Below are positions 37,089 to 48,899 of a DNA stretch of 64,000 nucleotides, piece after piece. Both the position numbers and the translations under genes were made by a program. The first letter of the stretch is position 1; each line of letters opens with the position of its first letter. The notes beneath the pieces are model-generated. The model was given only the letters and a program-made list of their open reading frames with translations. It made no database searches and was not told where the DNA came from. This stretch comes from Chrysemys picta bellii (lineage: Eukaryota > Chordata > Testudines > Emydidae). The stretch lies in contig NC_088797.1 in assembly GCF_011386835.1 (NCBI RefSeq), forward strand, positions 95,738,264 through 95,802,263, read 5' to 3'.

Positions 37089-37369
37089 GCCAAAGAAGTA
37101 CTAAGGGATGGTGGGCAAGTCATGTTACTCAAAATGTTGAGTTGGCCACTAACTCTGTATTCCTGCTTCGTGGGTGCCCAACATGAGACACTTATAGCCA
37201 GGTTTGTAGAAGTGATAAGCACTCTCAGCTGCCACTGAAGCCAAATGGAGCTGTACTTCGAACATAAAGAGAGCTATAGTGTGTCAAGTACCCTAAAAAA
37301 TGGAACCCTGGGTATTTCAAGTAGGTACCCAAAATTGGAGGACCCTGTTGACAATTTTGAATTTAATCT

Positions 37370-37490
37370 GTCCGTGCCTCAGTTCCCACATCTGCAAAAT
37401 GGGGATAATACTATCACCTAATTTCACAGCATGTTCTGAAGATAAATTTATTGATGTTTGTGAAGTCCTCAGATGTTATAGCAATCAGCA
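37370..37490 (+). mobile_element. MIR/tRNA-SINE fragment
   Basis: Contains gtgcctcagttcccacatctg and aaaatggggataatac, the central block of amniote tRNA-SINEs, and a decayed tail. No head is recognised. Confidence 0.65.
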
Positions 37491-37732
37491 ACATAGAAAT
37501 GGCGAGGAGAAAGTTGAATATTAGTATTTAGTGCAGGAGGGAGCTATGTGCTGTAAATAAGGCCTGAGGCCGCACACTGAATGGGGAGACTAAAAAAATA
37601 TTGAATAACCACCCATTAACTGAATGGATAGGTGTTGGAAAAATATTATATGGTGATGTCATTAAAGGCTGTATCGTGCATACACACAAAGAGGATTGAA
37701 TTCCTTTAACTTTTTTTGCTTGTAATTATTAT

Positions 37733-37850
37733 TTATATTACAGTAGTGTCTTGAGACTCCAACCGGAGGTTGGTGTTTTACAAATATATAGGAAAAGGCA
37801 GTCCCTATCCCAAAGACTTTTTTCAGTCTAAACAAATGAGTGTGATAGAC
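37733..37850 (-). mobile_element. MIR/CORE-SINE tail fragment
   Basis: Reverse reading resembles the SINE tail seen at 47490-47810 (ggtgttttacaaatat, aaggcagtccctatcccaaag). Same kind and orientation as the fragment at 6328. Confidence 0.5.
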
Positions 37851-40800
37851 AAACCAGGATTAGGAGAGGCAACAGTAATACCACCATGTCTTTCATTGAC
37901 TAGCTGGGTGTGTAATTTGTAGGTACAAAGGTGCTGTGGAGGTTGTTTTTAAAAGTTGTCCCAGCTCCCCACCTTCCTAACCATTATCAGACATCTGTGT
38001 TCCATAGTCATCACAACAGATGCCTATGGAACTTGAGGAGGACGCAGCAGTGGAGTTATGGATTAGTTTGTGGAAGGTGCTCATGCATGAGGGGTGAGAA
38101 GGCACTTGTGGGAGAGTGGGATAATAGAAGCATATCCAAGATACTTCAGATTAAAGATTTTAGAAACATTTTTTTTAAATATCTCAGACAGGATTACTCA
38201 GGCTCACTAGAGTGAGTGGGACCTACTGTATTCACCCAAACATTTCTTTAAAATATGGAATTGGGCCTTAATACAGTTTCCTATACTTTTCTACCCAAAT
38301 GGAAGACATTTCTTAGGCATCACCGAGTTTCATATCAGCAGGAGCTGTTTCCTGAGTGTCTGGTATGGGAGGGTTTTGTAATTCAGAGAAGATCACACCT
38401 CTTTTGTATGATGTCTTCTTCAACTATTGGCTCTCTCCTTAGGTTAGAGAACAAACTGCTGGAATTAATGATGGTAACAGTTTAGCCCAATAATCAGAGG
38501 TGTCACATGACCCCACTGCTGCTATTGTGTTTTCGCTCCTGCTAGACTGGAGTAACTTTTCCCTCCTACCACAGTTGTGCGTGCACTGAGGCTTATGCAA
38601 ATAAAAATGGCAGCAAATAGACTGTAGAGAATTATATTGTGATGAGTAAGCAGCATGTGCATCCATTAAATATTTTCAGTTTAAATTTTTTTTGCTGTGT
38701 GTGCTATATATATTTTGTGTGTTCTTCTGGTACATTCCTGTTTCAAATCTTTCATCCTTGTTCTTTCCCCCTCCTGCAAATGTGGCATTTCTTTTTATTA
38801 GGGTTATTTTCAAGATTTTATATTTCAAAGGTTTTAATTTTCATTAATCATTTTGTTCTTTTCCTTTGCATGTTGCTGGTTATCTTACAAAGATGAGGAG
38901 CTGGTGAAAACTCCAGGTAGAAGATAAATTAAGGAATCAGAAGAAACTTGAGTATACCACAAAGAAAACAAGGAAGTATCCCGGAGCAGAATCTAGAGTA
39001 CAAGTGCTGGTATGAAACTACAAATATTTTTGTTGGACTTTAGGACAGCGTCTATCCTGGAAGAGAAACCTGACCTAATATAGAGCACAGTTTGTAAAAC
39101 AGTTCTCCTTGGTCAACACTGGCCAGGCAGTGTTGAAACCATTCTTACTGGAAGAACAATATTTAAATATGATTTTGGCTAAAACAGTATTGCCTCTACT
39201 GCACATGGGGCCTGTTTCTCTTCAAGCTTGAAGTAATAGGTTGTATAGTGTCTTGATTCCTTATATGTAGCATTACCAGGCCATTACCTTCTAGCACTAG
39301 GTTTTGAAATGACGTTGTTAGAAATATTGACTCCGATTATTTATTCAATAGTTGCATAACTTTTTCTGAAACTATTATCAGGCACATTGCTTTTCAAAAA
39401 TCAGAACATATTGCAATAAATACTCTGCACAATATCAGTTAAAATTTGCTATAATTATGTATTAAATTATAATAAACAGAGCATTTTAAAATCATTGCAT
39501 CTGTTCTTAAGTGAAGATTTAAGCAACTAAGCAGAAAGTTAAACAGCAATATTCATAATCAAATAGGATTATTTAGGACCTGTTGAATTTTGAGTGTTGT
39601 TTAAAATTATACAAGGAAGTAGGGAGGGGGACGTATAATACCTTTTACTCCATTCCCCCTCGATGTAAAGCCAAAAGGTAGTTGAATGATTCATTTATAA
39701 CTGAAGAAGATATTGGCATGCCATGTTAATCTAGATAATCCTACCTCAATTTTACATACCAGAGTCCCTGGTCCCATTATCCCACTGAAATCACTCACAA
39801 AATTCCCGCTGAATTAAGGGACCAAAGTTTGCCTTGTTATACCAAGGTTGTGAAAAGAAAATACGTGGATTTACATGCTCTACACCTGTGAGCCTGAAAT
39901 CAGCATGAAAGGGGGGCTTTACCAATGAAATCTGATTTTGTCATAAGTATGTGAGACGACATACCAAGGAAAGTTTAGACTTACTCAAGGGATTTAGTAA
40001 TGCTACAATTAAAAAAAGAACATTTTAATTTTTGTGACTAATTGTTGTTGTTTCCATAACTTGCCTATTTAAAGTCTCAGACTAAATCTTCATATACTTT
40101 TACATTTCATGTTGTCTGCCTGGAGTCAGTCACCCCTCCTTTGGAAACTGTTTATTTTTCAGCACTGTTTGGGGGCAGAGGTTAGATCTAGATTGGCGAT
40201 AAAGCTTCCTTTGGTGGTTTCATATATTTGCTTTATTTTTTTAATCTTCCTAATAAATCTTCATAGTGTAAGATTGCATGGCCTCTTGACATACTGCAAA
40301 TTGTCTAGGTCCATACACCTATGCCCTTAAATAAGAACACTTATGTAGTGTCTACTGATCAAAACTGAAGTTATGCTCTTACTATTAGATGCCAAGCAGA
40401 ATTCTAGCTGTGGCAGTTTGTACCAGCTGAAGTCTATTAATGGCATGCAGGGCAAAACAGCTTAAAAGGGCTCTACAACAATAGTTTAAACAAGATGACA
40501 CAAAGGTTTGAATAAAGACCTATGCATCAGCAGAAATGAGGTGGAGATGTAATCTGGCTATATTCCTAAGGCAATATAATGGAGATTTCCATACAACAAA
40601 CATTTCATTCAAATGTTAGACGAGTCTCCAGCTGAACTGCTAAATTGCAAATCCTGGGGAAAAAAGCATTATAAAAGGAGATGGAGAGAAAAGACAGAAT
40701 TAAGAGGTGAGTGATTTTTATATCCCACAAACCCATGTTTTCTTGCATTAAGTTGTAAGAAATATCTAAATATGCCTGGACACTATTTAGGCATTCACAA

Positions 40801-42735
40801 CAGAGATAGCAAGTAGAATATGGGGACAAATTTAATGTAATTTTGTTCCCAGTATATACATTAAATTCAACACCATGGTGATAGATCAGTTCACCTAATA
40901 GTAGTATGTACATCAAGGCACCTGGAACAGCATAGTGGAACTTTTGTTATAATATATGTAATAGAAGAACAGACATCATTATGAGATACAAACTGATTGT
41001 TAAGAGGAAATAGGAGCCTAATTTAGTACAGCACCATGTTCCAAAGAGAGTTAGGTATGATAGATGCACTATCATTGTAGTCAGAGCCTCAAAAATGTCC
41101 CTCTTATTTCAGGAGGCGCTGAAAATATTGAAAAGGCAATATGCTCAGCCTCTGGTTGTGGGGACAGGAATTTAAATTGCTCAGCAATAATCCCTCTGAC
41201 CATTTTGGGAGTAGCAAGGACAGACCCAGAAACTGTATGGCACTACATACATATATGCAAAGGGACAGAATAAAGGCAGAACACATTCAGCCTTGACTGA
41301 GTGCTTAATTAAGTGCAACCTTGACACACAGTGCTTTGCATTAACTTACCTATAATTCTCTTGAATCCTGATTATCTTAATCCAGGTAAAGTGAAGCACA
41401 AATACCTGTGTATAGAGAAAGTTGTGTTGTGTTGTTGGACAACAGAGACAAAAGTTTCAAGACTGATATATCTGCTGTGGGTTATCCAAATTTAAAAAAA
41501 AAGACTTATCTAAACAAATCAAAGTTACCTTAAATATGTGCATTTAGCTTTAACTTATCTTTCCTCTCATTTTATGAGTTGAATAAATAATACCCAATGA
41601 GTTAGAAGCAAAAGATTGTCCATATCTAAATCAGCACCAGGTACTGCCTTCATATAATCTATTAGTCTCAATGTGACTTTAAGATTACAAAATAGGTATT
41701 TTTTGTTGTATATGAAACTTATCTGACATTTTGGCTGGATGTAAAATTGTTGCCTCCAATTTATACTATATATTGTGATTAGTAGATTAAATCTGTCCCA
41801 AGTGATTTTTCATTCTTAAAAAAAAACCAAAAACATGTAAAAGAAGAATGGTGTCTTACAATATCAGTTGTACCAATTGATAATATTTGATTAAAAAGAA
41901 GGCGCATAAGTTACAAAACATTTTTCAAAGAAAAACCCCAAGAGTTCTTCTGGAAAGTTAGTTTTAATTTATTTATTTTTAAAGAATGTCATGCTTCAGT
42001 GGACTCCTAGCATATATTTGAGCCTAAAGTGCTAGATCCAAGATCTAGGAAAAATAAATATCTTGTGGCTGTATATGACAGTTTTCTAAAAGTGGTGCAA
42101 ATATGTACTCTCAGTAGAAGTAGAATTATCAGGTGTGTCTGAGTTCTTGGAAGGCAGTTTTCAGAAAGGAGATAAAGTCCCCTCCTTTTCTTTTTTACAC
42201 AGCCTCAGAATTTTAATGTTTCAGAACCTAATCAAGTTCTATTCTCCTCCAGTAAATCAATGAACCTGATTCTCAGTAGATACATTATAAGCCACCTCTG
42301 TGCTCCCTGCATTCTAGGGCTGTGCAAGAAACTGCCTGGCCCCTAATGTAGAGCAGCCTCAGGAGTTCTATAAATGATGCTGTGCTTCCCATTACCATCA
42401 GTGGCTATCAAACAAAGAATAGCTATCCTGCAGTGTACTCCAGCCACATCTTCAACACACCCATGATCCACCCGTAAATCAGGGGGCTGATGTAGAGCCC
42501 TTACACTAGCTTTATATCAGCTAAGAAGGCATCCTGCATAGAGGATATTGTCAGGGGAGCATTGTCTGTTTTGGCTGTAGGTTTGGGGGGGGTGCAGGGA
42601 TGAGTTGTTCTTTGGGAGTCACATTTTGTTTTATTTTTGTTGCTTTAATATACGTGTTGCTATGTAGTTGCTAGAGAAGGCAATGTATAGTAAGTGACCC
42701 TACTACAGAAATTCTTCACTATTATAATCTAATCA
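37851..42735. other. Large stretch without recognised gene or repeat
   Basis: Nearly 5 kb of AT-rich DNA with short motif-free frames only (the longest about 103 codons, 40605-40916 minus). No transposon termini were found. It may be unique intronic or intergenic DNA, and conserved non-coding elements would be the thing to look for here. Confidence 0.4.
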
Positions 42736-42789
42736 GTTGCATTATTCAGAAGTGTGTGATTTGTCTGGAGTAGTTTCAAAGAGTTTACA

Positions 42790-42840
42790 AAAAAAACGAG
42801 GAGTCCCTGTGCTGATCCAGACTAACTCGGCTACTACTGA
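42790..42840. mobile_element. Tiny composite Penelope tail insertion
   Basis: 51 bp flanked by a perfect 12-bp duplication aaagagtttaca (42778-42789 and 42841-42852). The first part (aaaaaacgaggagtcc) is a Penelope tail piece in inverted orientation; the second (ctgatccagactaactcgg) is an adjacent tail piece in direct orientation. This resembles the inverted arrangement at the 5' end of the longer copy at 56536-57331. Confidence 0.7.
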
Positions 42841-42948
42841 AAAGAGTTTACAGTGCATGAGATTAAAAGAATCAGTAAAATGCAACCAAACTAAAATATC
42901 CACCAGGGAAGGGGGGTAATAACCTTGGACATTGTTAGTGCTTTCTAA

Positions 42949-43244
42949 GGCTTGGTCTACACTACCCCCCTAATTTGAACTAAGGTACGCAACTTCAGCT
43001 ACGTGAATAACGTAGCTGAAGTTCGAAGTACCTTAGTTCGAATTAGTTCGAACTTACCTTGGTCCACACTCGGCAGGCAGGCTCCCCCGTCGACTCCGCG
43101 GTACTCCTCTCGCCGAGCTGGAGTACCGCAGTCGACGGCGAGCACTTCCGGGTTCGACTTATCGCGTCCAGACTAGACGCGATAAGTCGAACCCAGAAGT
43201 TCGATTTCCAGCCGTCGAACTAGCGGGTAAGTGTAGCCAAGGCC
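42949..43244. mobile_element. Harbinger-like MITE, copy 2 (TAA target duplication)
   Basis: Ends GGCTTGGTCTACACTA and (complement of right) GGCCTTGGCTACACTTA, flanked by TAA (42946-42948 and 43245-43247). Better preserved than the copy at 668 and of the same length (296 bp against 295 bp). The whole interior is hairpins: about 42973-43049 built on actaaggtacgc, acttcagctacgt and complements; 43101-43128 ggtactcc/ggagtacc; and 43150-43194 with two 19-base perfect arms (gggttcgacttatcgcgtc and complement). Confidence 0.92.
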
Positions 43245-43474
43245 TAATAAACTGCACAGGACTCATCCTGTGGGGATAAATAGGTTAGAACTATCCAAGA
43301 TGGAGAGATACTCTCAACAGATAAAGTATTGGATGTGCATCATGATTTAGTATTAGAGGTTTATGCCCATTCAAGAATGTTGATATATTTTGTGATTAAG
43401 AGGTTGCTGTAATTTGATAGTGGACACTTTTGCAACCACCATAGTTATAGAGAACATGATGAGTGGGGGATGGT

Positions 43475-44966
43475 GTTTGCAGGTGCCATTGCACAGTGGT
43501 TAGGGAGTTAGGCTCTACTCTTTCCCCTAGACCACCCTCACATCTGGTGTTAATCTATCTTTTATTGTGGGTTGACTCAACCCTCCAGTCAGGTTACAAC
43601 TCAGTCCTCTCTCCCTCCAGTCTGACAGGGTTTCCAGGGAGATATGGGGTGTGGCTGTTGACACCGCCCACCTCACAAGTGTCAAATCCCAGCCAGGGTT
43701 TGCAAAAGGTATTAATCCTGTCCTTCTTTTTGTACCCCAGGGGTGAGTCTAAAAGGTGAGGGGTTTTGTGCCTTTCTTAATGAGGTGGAGAGTTGGCAGT
43801 GGAGTCCAGGCCCTCCCACTCCACTGAAGTCCAACACAGGGCCTATAAGTAAGGCTGCGTGTCTGTCATTGGAAGTCACAGATTCCGTGACTTTCGTGAC
43901 CTCTGTGACTTGTGCAGCAGCTGGTGTGGCTCAGGGGCTGCCCAAGCTGGGCAGCTCCTGGGCCGGCAGCAGCAGTTTGGGTGTGTGAGAGGGGGCTAGG
44001 AGCAGAGGGTTCGGGGCTCTCCAGCTCCCACCGGCATGTCCCTGCAGCTCCTAGGTGGAGAGGCCAGGGGACTCTGCGCACTGCCTGTGCCCACAGGCCC
44101 CGCCCCCACAGCTCCCATTGGCTGTGGTTCCTGGCCAATGGGAGCTGTGGAGCTGGCGCTTGTGGCGGGAGCAGCATGCATGGAGCCCCCCGGTTTTCCC
44201 TCCCCCAGGAGCTGCGGGACACACAGAGCCAGGTAGGGAGCCTGTCAGCCCCACCACCATCAGGGGTCCCGGGCCGTGTGCTGCCCACCTTCCCCGTAGC
44301 ATCAGCAGGTCCCCGGGCCACACGCCACCGCCCAGCCTCCAGCCCCCACGGGGATCCTGGGCTGTGCGCCACTTCCTGTCCACACACAGCCCAGCACCAG
44401 CGGGGGTCCTGGCCCGCCCCCCTAGCACCCACAGAGCTCCTGGACCACCTCCCCCCCCAGAACACCCGTGGTCTCCCCTGCCCAAGTTTTAGTTAGGGTA
44501 TATAGTAAAAGTGATGGACAGGTCACGGACCGTGAATTTTTTGTTTACTCCCGTGATCTGTCCATGACTTTTACTACTAAAATGTAGCCTTACCTATAAG
44601 CATTACCAAATGTCCAGCACCCAGGAGTGCCTTAAGGCTGCCTCCTTGAGCCACTTCCTACCACCCACTCTTTTGTCAAAGGCTTTCAGTCTGTCACTAA
44701 GTAATAAGAGAAAAGGTACCAATTGCACCTTCAGCCCCTCTGGGATCATTAGGCAGGCCCCCACACCACCGGAGATGGTTTCTGCAGCATCTTTCTTCAG
44801 GCACTCCCAAGGCAGGTCCTTCTTCCTGACTTGCCAGGCCACTTCTGAGCTGATTGGCTCCCTTTTAAGCTCCACCTCTAGCTGGTGCATACTCTGCAGG
44901 TGCAACTGGTCAGAGTTGCTCTTTAACCTCTTCAATTCTAGTGCAGGGTTTATACACCCCATCACA
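43475..44966 (-). mobile_element. Possible LTR (minus strand), split by a hAT
   Basis: On the minus strand the unit starts TGTGATGGGGTGTATAAACC (44966 leftward) and reaches an AATAAA polyadenylation-type signal at 43561-43566, near its likely 3' end. This would be a solo LTR of about 740 bp once the hAT at 43850-44592 is removed. Against this, I cannot see the 3' terminal dinucleotide or a short target duplication, and no internal retroviral genes are present. It could be another repeat class. Confidence 0.35.
43850..44592. mobile_element. GC-rich hAT, TAAGGCTG ends
   Basis: Ends TAAGGCTGCG and ATGTAGCCTTA, with a perfect 8-bp duplication cctataag (43842-43849 and 44593-44600). The left subterminal region repeats the gtgac word (43874-43913). 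The right one is a hairpin (44504-44575, agtaaaagtgatggacagg and complement). A central hairpin at 44107-44150 contains an ATTGG/CCAAT pair (44117-44121 and 44135-44139). Open frames up to 199 codons on both strands are Pro/Ala/Gly/Arg-rich artefacts. Non-autonomous. Confidence 0.92.
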
Positions 44967-46165
44967 AGCCCACAGTGAAAAGTGATCTCTAATTTTCTGT
45001 TTCATTCTTTTCTATTGGTAGGTAAGTTTAACATGTTGAGCAAAGGCTCTGGGATTTACAGTATTACTATAAGTAATTTGGTTTAGCTTCGAGCAAAGCA
45101 ATTGTATTTGCGTGGGTTTTGTTTAAAGATGTGCTGTTTGCAAAAGCTGTAGCCATTATGATGAAAATCTCACATTAGCAATTATCTGGTCTTTGGGACA
45201 CATTATATCTCTGTGTATATCACAATGCTACTATATGATTCTAAATGTGACTTCTACAGGCAGCTTCTCCAGTAACACTAATCAGTGAGATTACATTAGA
45301 ATTATAGTAGTAATTTCAAGCCAGTACAACAAATCTTGGGGAGAATTTTTTAAAAAGAAATGAGATCTGAAAGATTACATGTGGCATTTCTCTACAGTGA
45401 AACTGAAAGTATTTTTGACCTGAATTCTCATATCAGCATTGCAAGTTACTGACAATGTTGTTCTGGGAATACAGCTCATGGTGGCTACTGTTATTTTTGT
45501 TGACTTGGGATCTGAAGAAATATAAGCTGTCAAATGTTCCTCATATGCACATGAAGACATGTCATGCCATAAGAATATTAGAAACTTGTGTGAAAACTTC
45601 ATTCTTTTCTTATCTATGCCCACATGCTAATAGTAAAATGAGTCACCCACTTAACTGCAAAACAGAGAATTTGCTTTGATGCTCAAAAAGTTTCTACGCC
45701 CTTGAGAAAAAAGTCAGAGTAGGTGGTGTTCAAATTATAGAGCCAAATCATCCCCTCCTTGGGAAAAACCCATAGAGGGGAATGGAAATTCTGCAAGTTG
45801 AAACTCAGAGTTCCTGAATGATCGTTCTGTTTGTACTGTGGTGGACAAATCCAGCCCTTGCTATCAGAGAGTGTAGCCTCCAAAAGACATTCAGAAATGG
45901 GGGAATGCTCCCAGAGCCTACAGTGAAAACTCCAGGGGTGAGAGGCAAAAAAGAAGTAGCACACCCTAGTATCCCTTGGTCTCCTGACAGTACAAGCGTC
46001 CTTTCAGAGCAGTTTCAGTGTGCGCATGGCATTTGTATGTAAGATAAGGTTGATGTTAGCATTTTCAATTCAATATGCATTACATTCCACACCATCATTC
46101 CCTGTGAGAAAGTTACCCTGCCATCCCTGCCTCTGTACAAACAGGTTGCATCTACCTGTGGAGCT
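44967..46165. other. No gene recognised
   Basis: AT-rich DNA. Motif-free frames up to 93 codons. Confidence 0.45.
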
Positions 46166-46169
46166 AGGA

Positions 46170-46425
46170 GTGTGATTCCCGGCTCGAGGAGACATACCTA
46201 GGTGTCATCACGCTAGCGTGCTAAAAAATAAAATGTAGCTGTGGCAATATGAGCAGCAGGACAGGCTAGCTGCCCCAAGTACGTGTCCATCAGAAATCAT
46301 AGGCACATTGTCAGGGTGGCTAACCTGCCCCTCCACTTATGCTACCATGGCTGCATGCTATTTTTAGCACAATAGTTTGATGAGAGTTAGCATGGGTATG
46401 TCTCTTTGGGATGGGAACCATACCC
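46170..46425. mobile_element. Foldback repeat, diverged (same family as 48608)
   Basis: The left arm (gagacatacctagg, gtgctaaaaaataaaatgtagctgtgg) is the diverged reverse complement of the right arm (ccatggctgcatgctatttttagcac, gggtatgtctc). It shares the ctaaaaatagca and tagctgtgg words and the overall foldback form with the repeat at 48608-48893. No target duplication could be fixed, so the limits are approximate. Confidence 0.55.
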
Positions 46426-47489
46426 CTAGCTTCAAGTTTAGAAATACCCATAGAGGAGGTTTCTGCAAGTTTCATGAGCAGGGTCATGAAGTGTATTGTA
46501 TACAGTGTATTTTCCCCTATTCCATTGGCTTTGGCCAGTACTTGTGCGTTTTTCCACCCCTCTGCACATAAGAGAGGACTGGTTCATTCCCTCTCATAAT
46601 TTGTGCATGTACTTCTAACCATTATTCCAAAGTGTGGTAATGAAGAGATGTCCTCCTTAAACATACCTGCTCCCAGAGTTTACGTATGTGTTTGTGTAAA
46701 TCTATCTGTTTACCACTGTTTTAATTTGTCCCAGAGCATTTTCTTTGTTGGTTAAAAATACAAAATGAGACAATATTTCTGCTTCAACCACTGTTTGTTA
46801 TTAAAAACATTGTTTGGAAATAAGCAGGCTAATGCATTTTTATTTCCTTTTTAATAATGCATGTTTAGCTATGAAGCAGTCTATCAGTACTGCATGCATA
46901 GTACCCAATAACTGGATCATCACACCACCAGCATAAATAGATTAATTACATCGTAGAGGCATAAAAATAACTAGCGTCTGGAAGTTGTGGAGGCTGTTTA
47001 TGGAATTAGACTGTGTAAACAGCCTTGCTCATGTTCATTATGTCTTTTATGTTAATAAGAAAGAAAAATAGTGTTGAGTTTGCAGTCTATGGGCTTGATT
47101 CTGCACTGTCTTGCACCTAGTGTGCAAAGTGAATGTAAAATGCTACTAATTCAAAATGATAGTGATTCAGTTCCATTTTGCACAGGTATAAATGACTGCA
47201 CAAGGTTCAAGGCACTGGAGAATCAGGGTCTTTTCTGTAACAGTTTCTCAGGGCTGTTTTCCTTGACTTCTTCTGAGACCAGAGAGAGATTTGGGATTTG
47301 ACTTTAAATTGTTAAAACTTCTGTTCTAAAAGTGGCAATGAATAGTCTCTGAAAATAATCAAGGATTGAGTGTTTTATTTATTTATGTGATTATTTATGT
47401 GAAATTTGGGACACTCAGGTGCAGTGTTTTCTAGTGATGCAGAGGTTGTCTAGTTTAGGTCAGGAGCTAAATGAATATAGAGAGGAAGA
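46426..47489. other. No gene recognised
   Basis: AT-rich DNA with short motif-free frames. Confidence 0.45.
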
Positions 47490-47810
47490 ATGGTATTGTG
47501 CTAAAGGTACTGGACAGGGATTCAAGAGCTGGGTTTCATTCCTAGAGTAGTATAAACCCTCATAACTCCTGGTAGAAAATTCTAATGCCCTTGTGGGAAT
47601 TACTTAATCTTTCATACCCGTCTATGAAAGGGGGGAGGTTAATAATACTTCTCTTTCCCACACTTGCCTGTCTAATCTATTTAGTTTGTAAGCTCATCAG
47701 GGCAAGGACTGTCTCTTAGTAGGCCTATGTACAGTGCCTAGTGCAGTGGGGACCTAGCTCAGATGGAGCCTCCATACACTATTTTAATACACATAACAAT
47801 TAATAATCTG
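47490..47810 (+). mobile_element. Near full-length amniote tRNA-SINE (MIR/CORE type)
   Basis: The order of blocks fits a complete but diverged SINE: a tRNA-like head with agctgggtttcattcc, a middle with ggaattacttaatctttc and gtctatgaaa, then ggttaataatacttctc, and the tail tttgtaagctcatcagggcaagg, gactgtctctta, tacagtgcctagtgcagtgggg and ggagcctccatacac. It is the best SINE copy in the window and the reference for the fragments elsewhere. Confidence 0.75.
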
Positions 47811-48084
47811 GAGCCTGTTCCTGCTCCCACTGAAATCAAAGTTTATAGCATTCCTGTGGGTAACTTTCTCCCTTTTTATAGAAAAGGAAACAAAGATTTG
47901 CTTCAAACTACATGCATATGGTCAAGTTTATATAGTTTTAAAAACTAATTTTTTTGTATGCAACATCAGTGACCTCTTGGTTGAGTCATAGCGACTTTAT
48001 TAAATAGTGTAGCATTATAGTATGAAAACTGTTCCTTTCTTTCAGCTATTTTTTAGGATTGTACAGGTAATGTCTAGTAGTGTC
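47811..48084. other. No feature recognised
   Basis: Short spacer of AT-rich DNA. Confidence 0.5.
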
Positions 48085-48096
48085 CCAAACCCTATG

Positions 48097-48221
48097 CGTC
48101 TGACAAAGTGGGCATTCACCCACGAAAGCTTATCCTCCAATACATCTGTTACTCTTTAAGGTGCCACAGGACTCTTGGTTGCTTTTTACAGATCCAGACT
48201 AACACGGCTACCCCTCTGATA
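48097..48221 (+). mobile_element. Short Penelope-like tail copy with 12-bp target duplication
   Basis: 125 bp, flanked by a perfect duplication ccaaaccctatg (48085-48096 and 48222-48233). Contains ctgacaaagtgggcattcacccacgaaagc, cut here into two runs: ctgacaaagtggg and cacccacgaaagc; then ctgttactctttaagg, tgccacaggactcttgg and agactaacacggctacccc. Its text is a second variant of the tail seen at 28580 and 56536. It was inserted as a tail only, without protein-coding sequence. Confidence 0.88.
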
Positions 48222-48607
48222 CCAAACCCTATGGTTTTCCATTCAGGGCTAGGTTGCATCCCATGCTGCCGACCCATATCACAAGTAGCACAGATGGGAG
48301 AGCAGTCCCCACAGGGTCTCTACACCCTCTGCACATATGGGCAGGAAGAGGGCAGATTGCCAGTGCCACCTGTCCCCACCCACATACGTGCAGGCCAGGC
48401 CAGCTGCACCATTGTAACAGGAGACATATGCCACACCAGGAATTAGGGGCTGGAGCAGGCTTACATCCACCCCTGTGGAGCAGGAGGAAATCATGAGGCA
48501 AATGATGACTCTGAGTGTCACAATCTGTTTCCTGTTCTGCTCCTGAGACATCACAGTTACTGCTGACCACTATATAGGGATTGTGGCAAAGGCACAATTG
48601 AACCCAT

Positions 48608-48893
48608 AGGATATGGCTATGCTGCAGCTGGGAGCAAGCCTCCCAGCCCAGGTAGACAGACGTGCACTAGCAGGGCTCAAGCTAGCAGGCTAAAAATAGC
48701 AGTGTGGCTGTAATGGCTCGGGCAGCAGCTTGAGTTCTTAAGCCCACCTAGCCCCTTGGGTCTGAACTCGGGTGAGTAGCCTGAGTCTCCCCCAGAGCCA
48801 CAGTGTTCACACTGCTATTTTTAGTGTACTTGTGCAAGTCCATCTGCCTACCTGGGCTGGGAGGCTCGCTGTAGGCTGCGGGGTAGACATACC
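48608..48893. mobile_element. Foldback MITE, (T)ACCTGGGCTGGGAGGCT arms
   Basis: The left arm (agcctcccagcccaggtag, gctaaaaatagcagtgtggct) is mirrored by the right arm (acactgctatttttagtgtac, ctacctgggctgggaggct). The outermost ends, ggatatggcta and the complement of tagacatacc, are diverged. The flanking duplication is not certain. Related to the foldback at 46170. Confidence 0.7.
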
Positions 48894-48899
48894 TTTAAT

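Noticed and set aside
43866..44496. Frames of 144-199 codons
   Set aside because: Contained in the GC-rich hAT at 43850-44592, present on both strands, no motifs.
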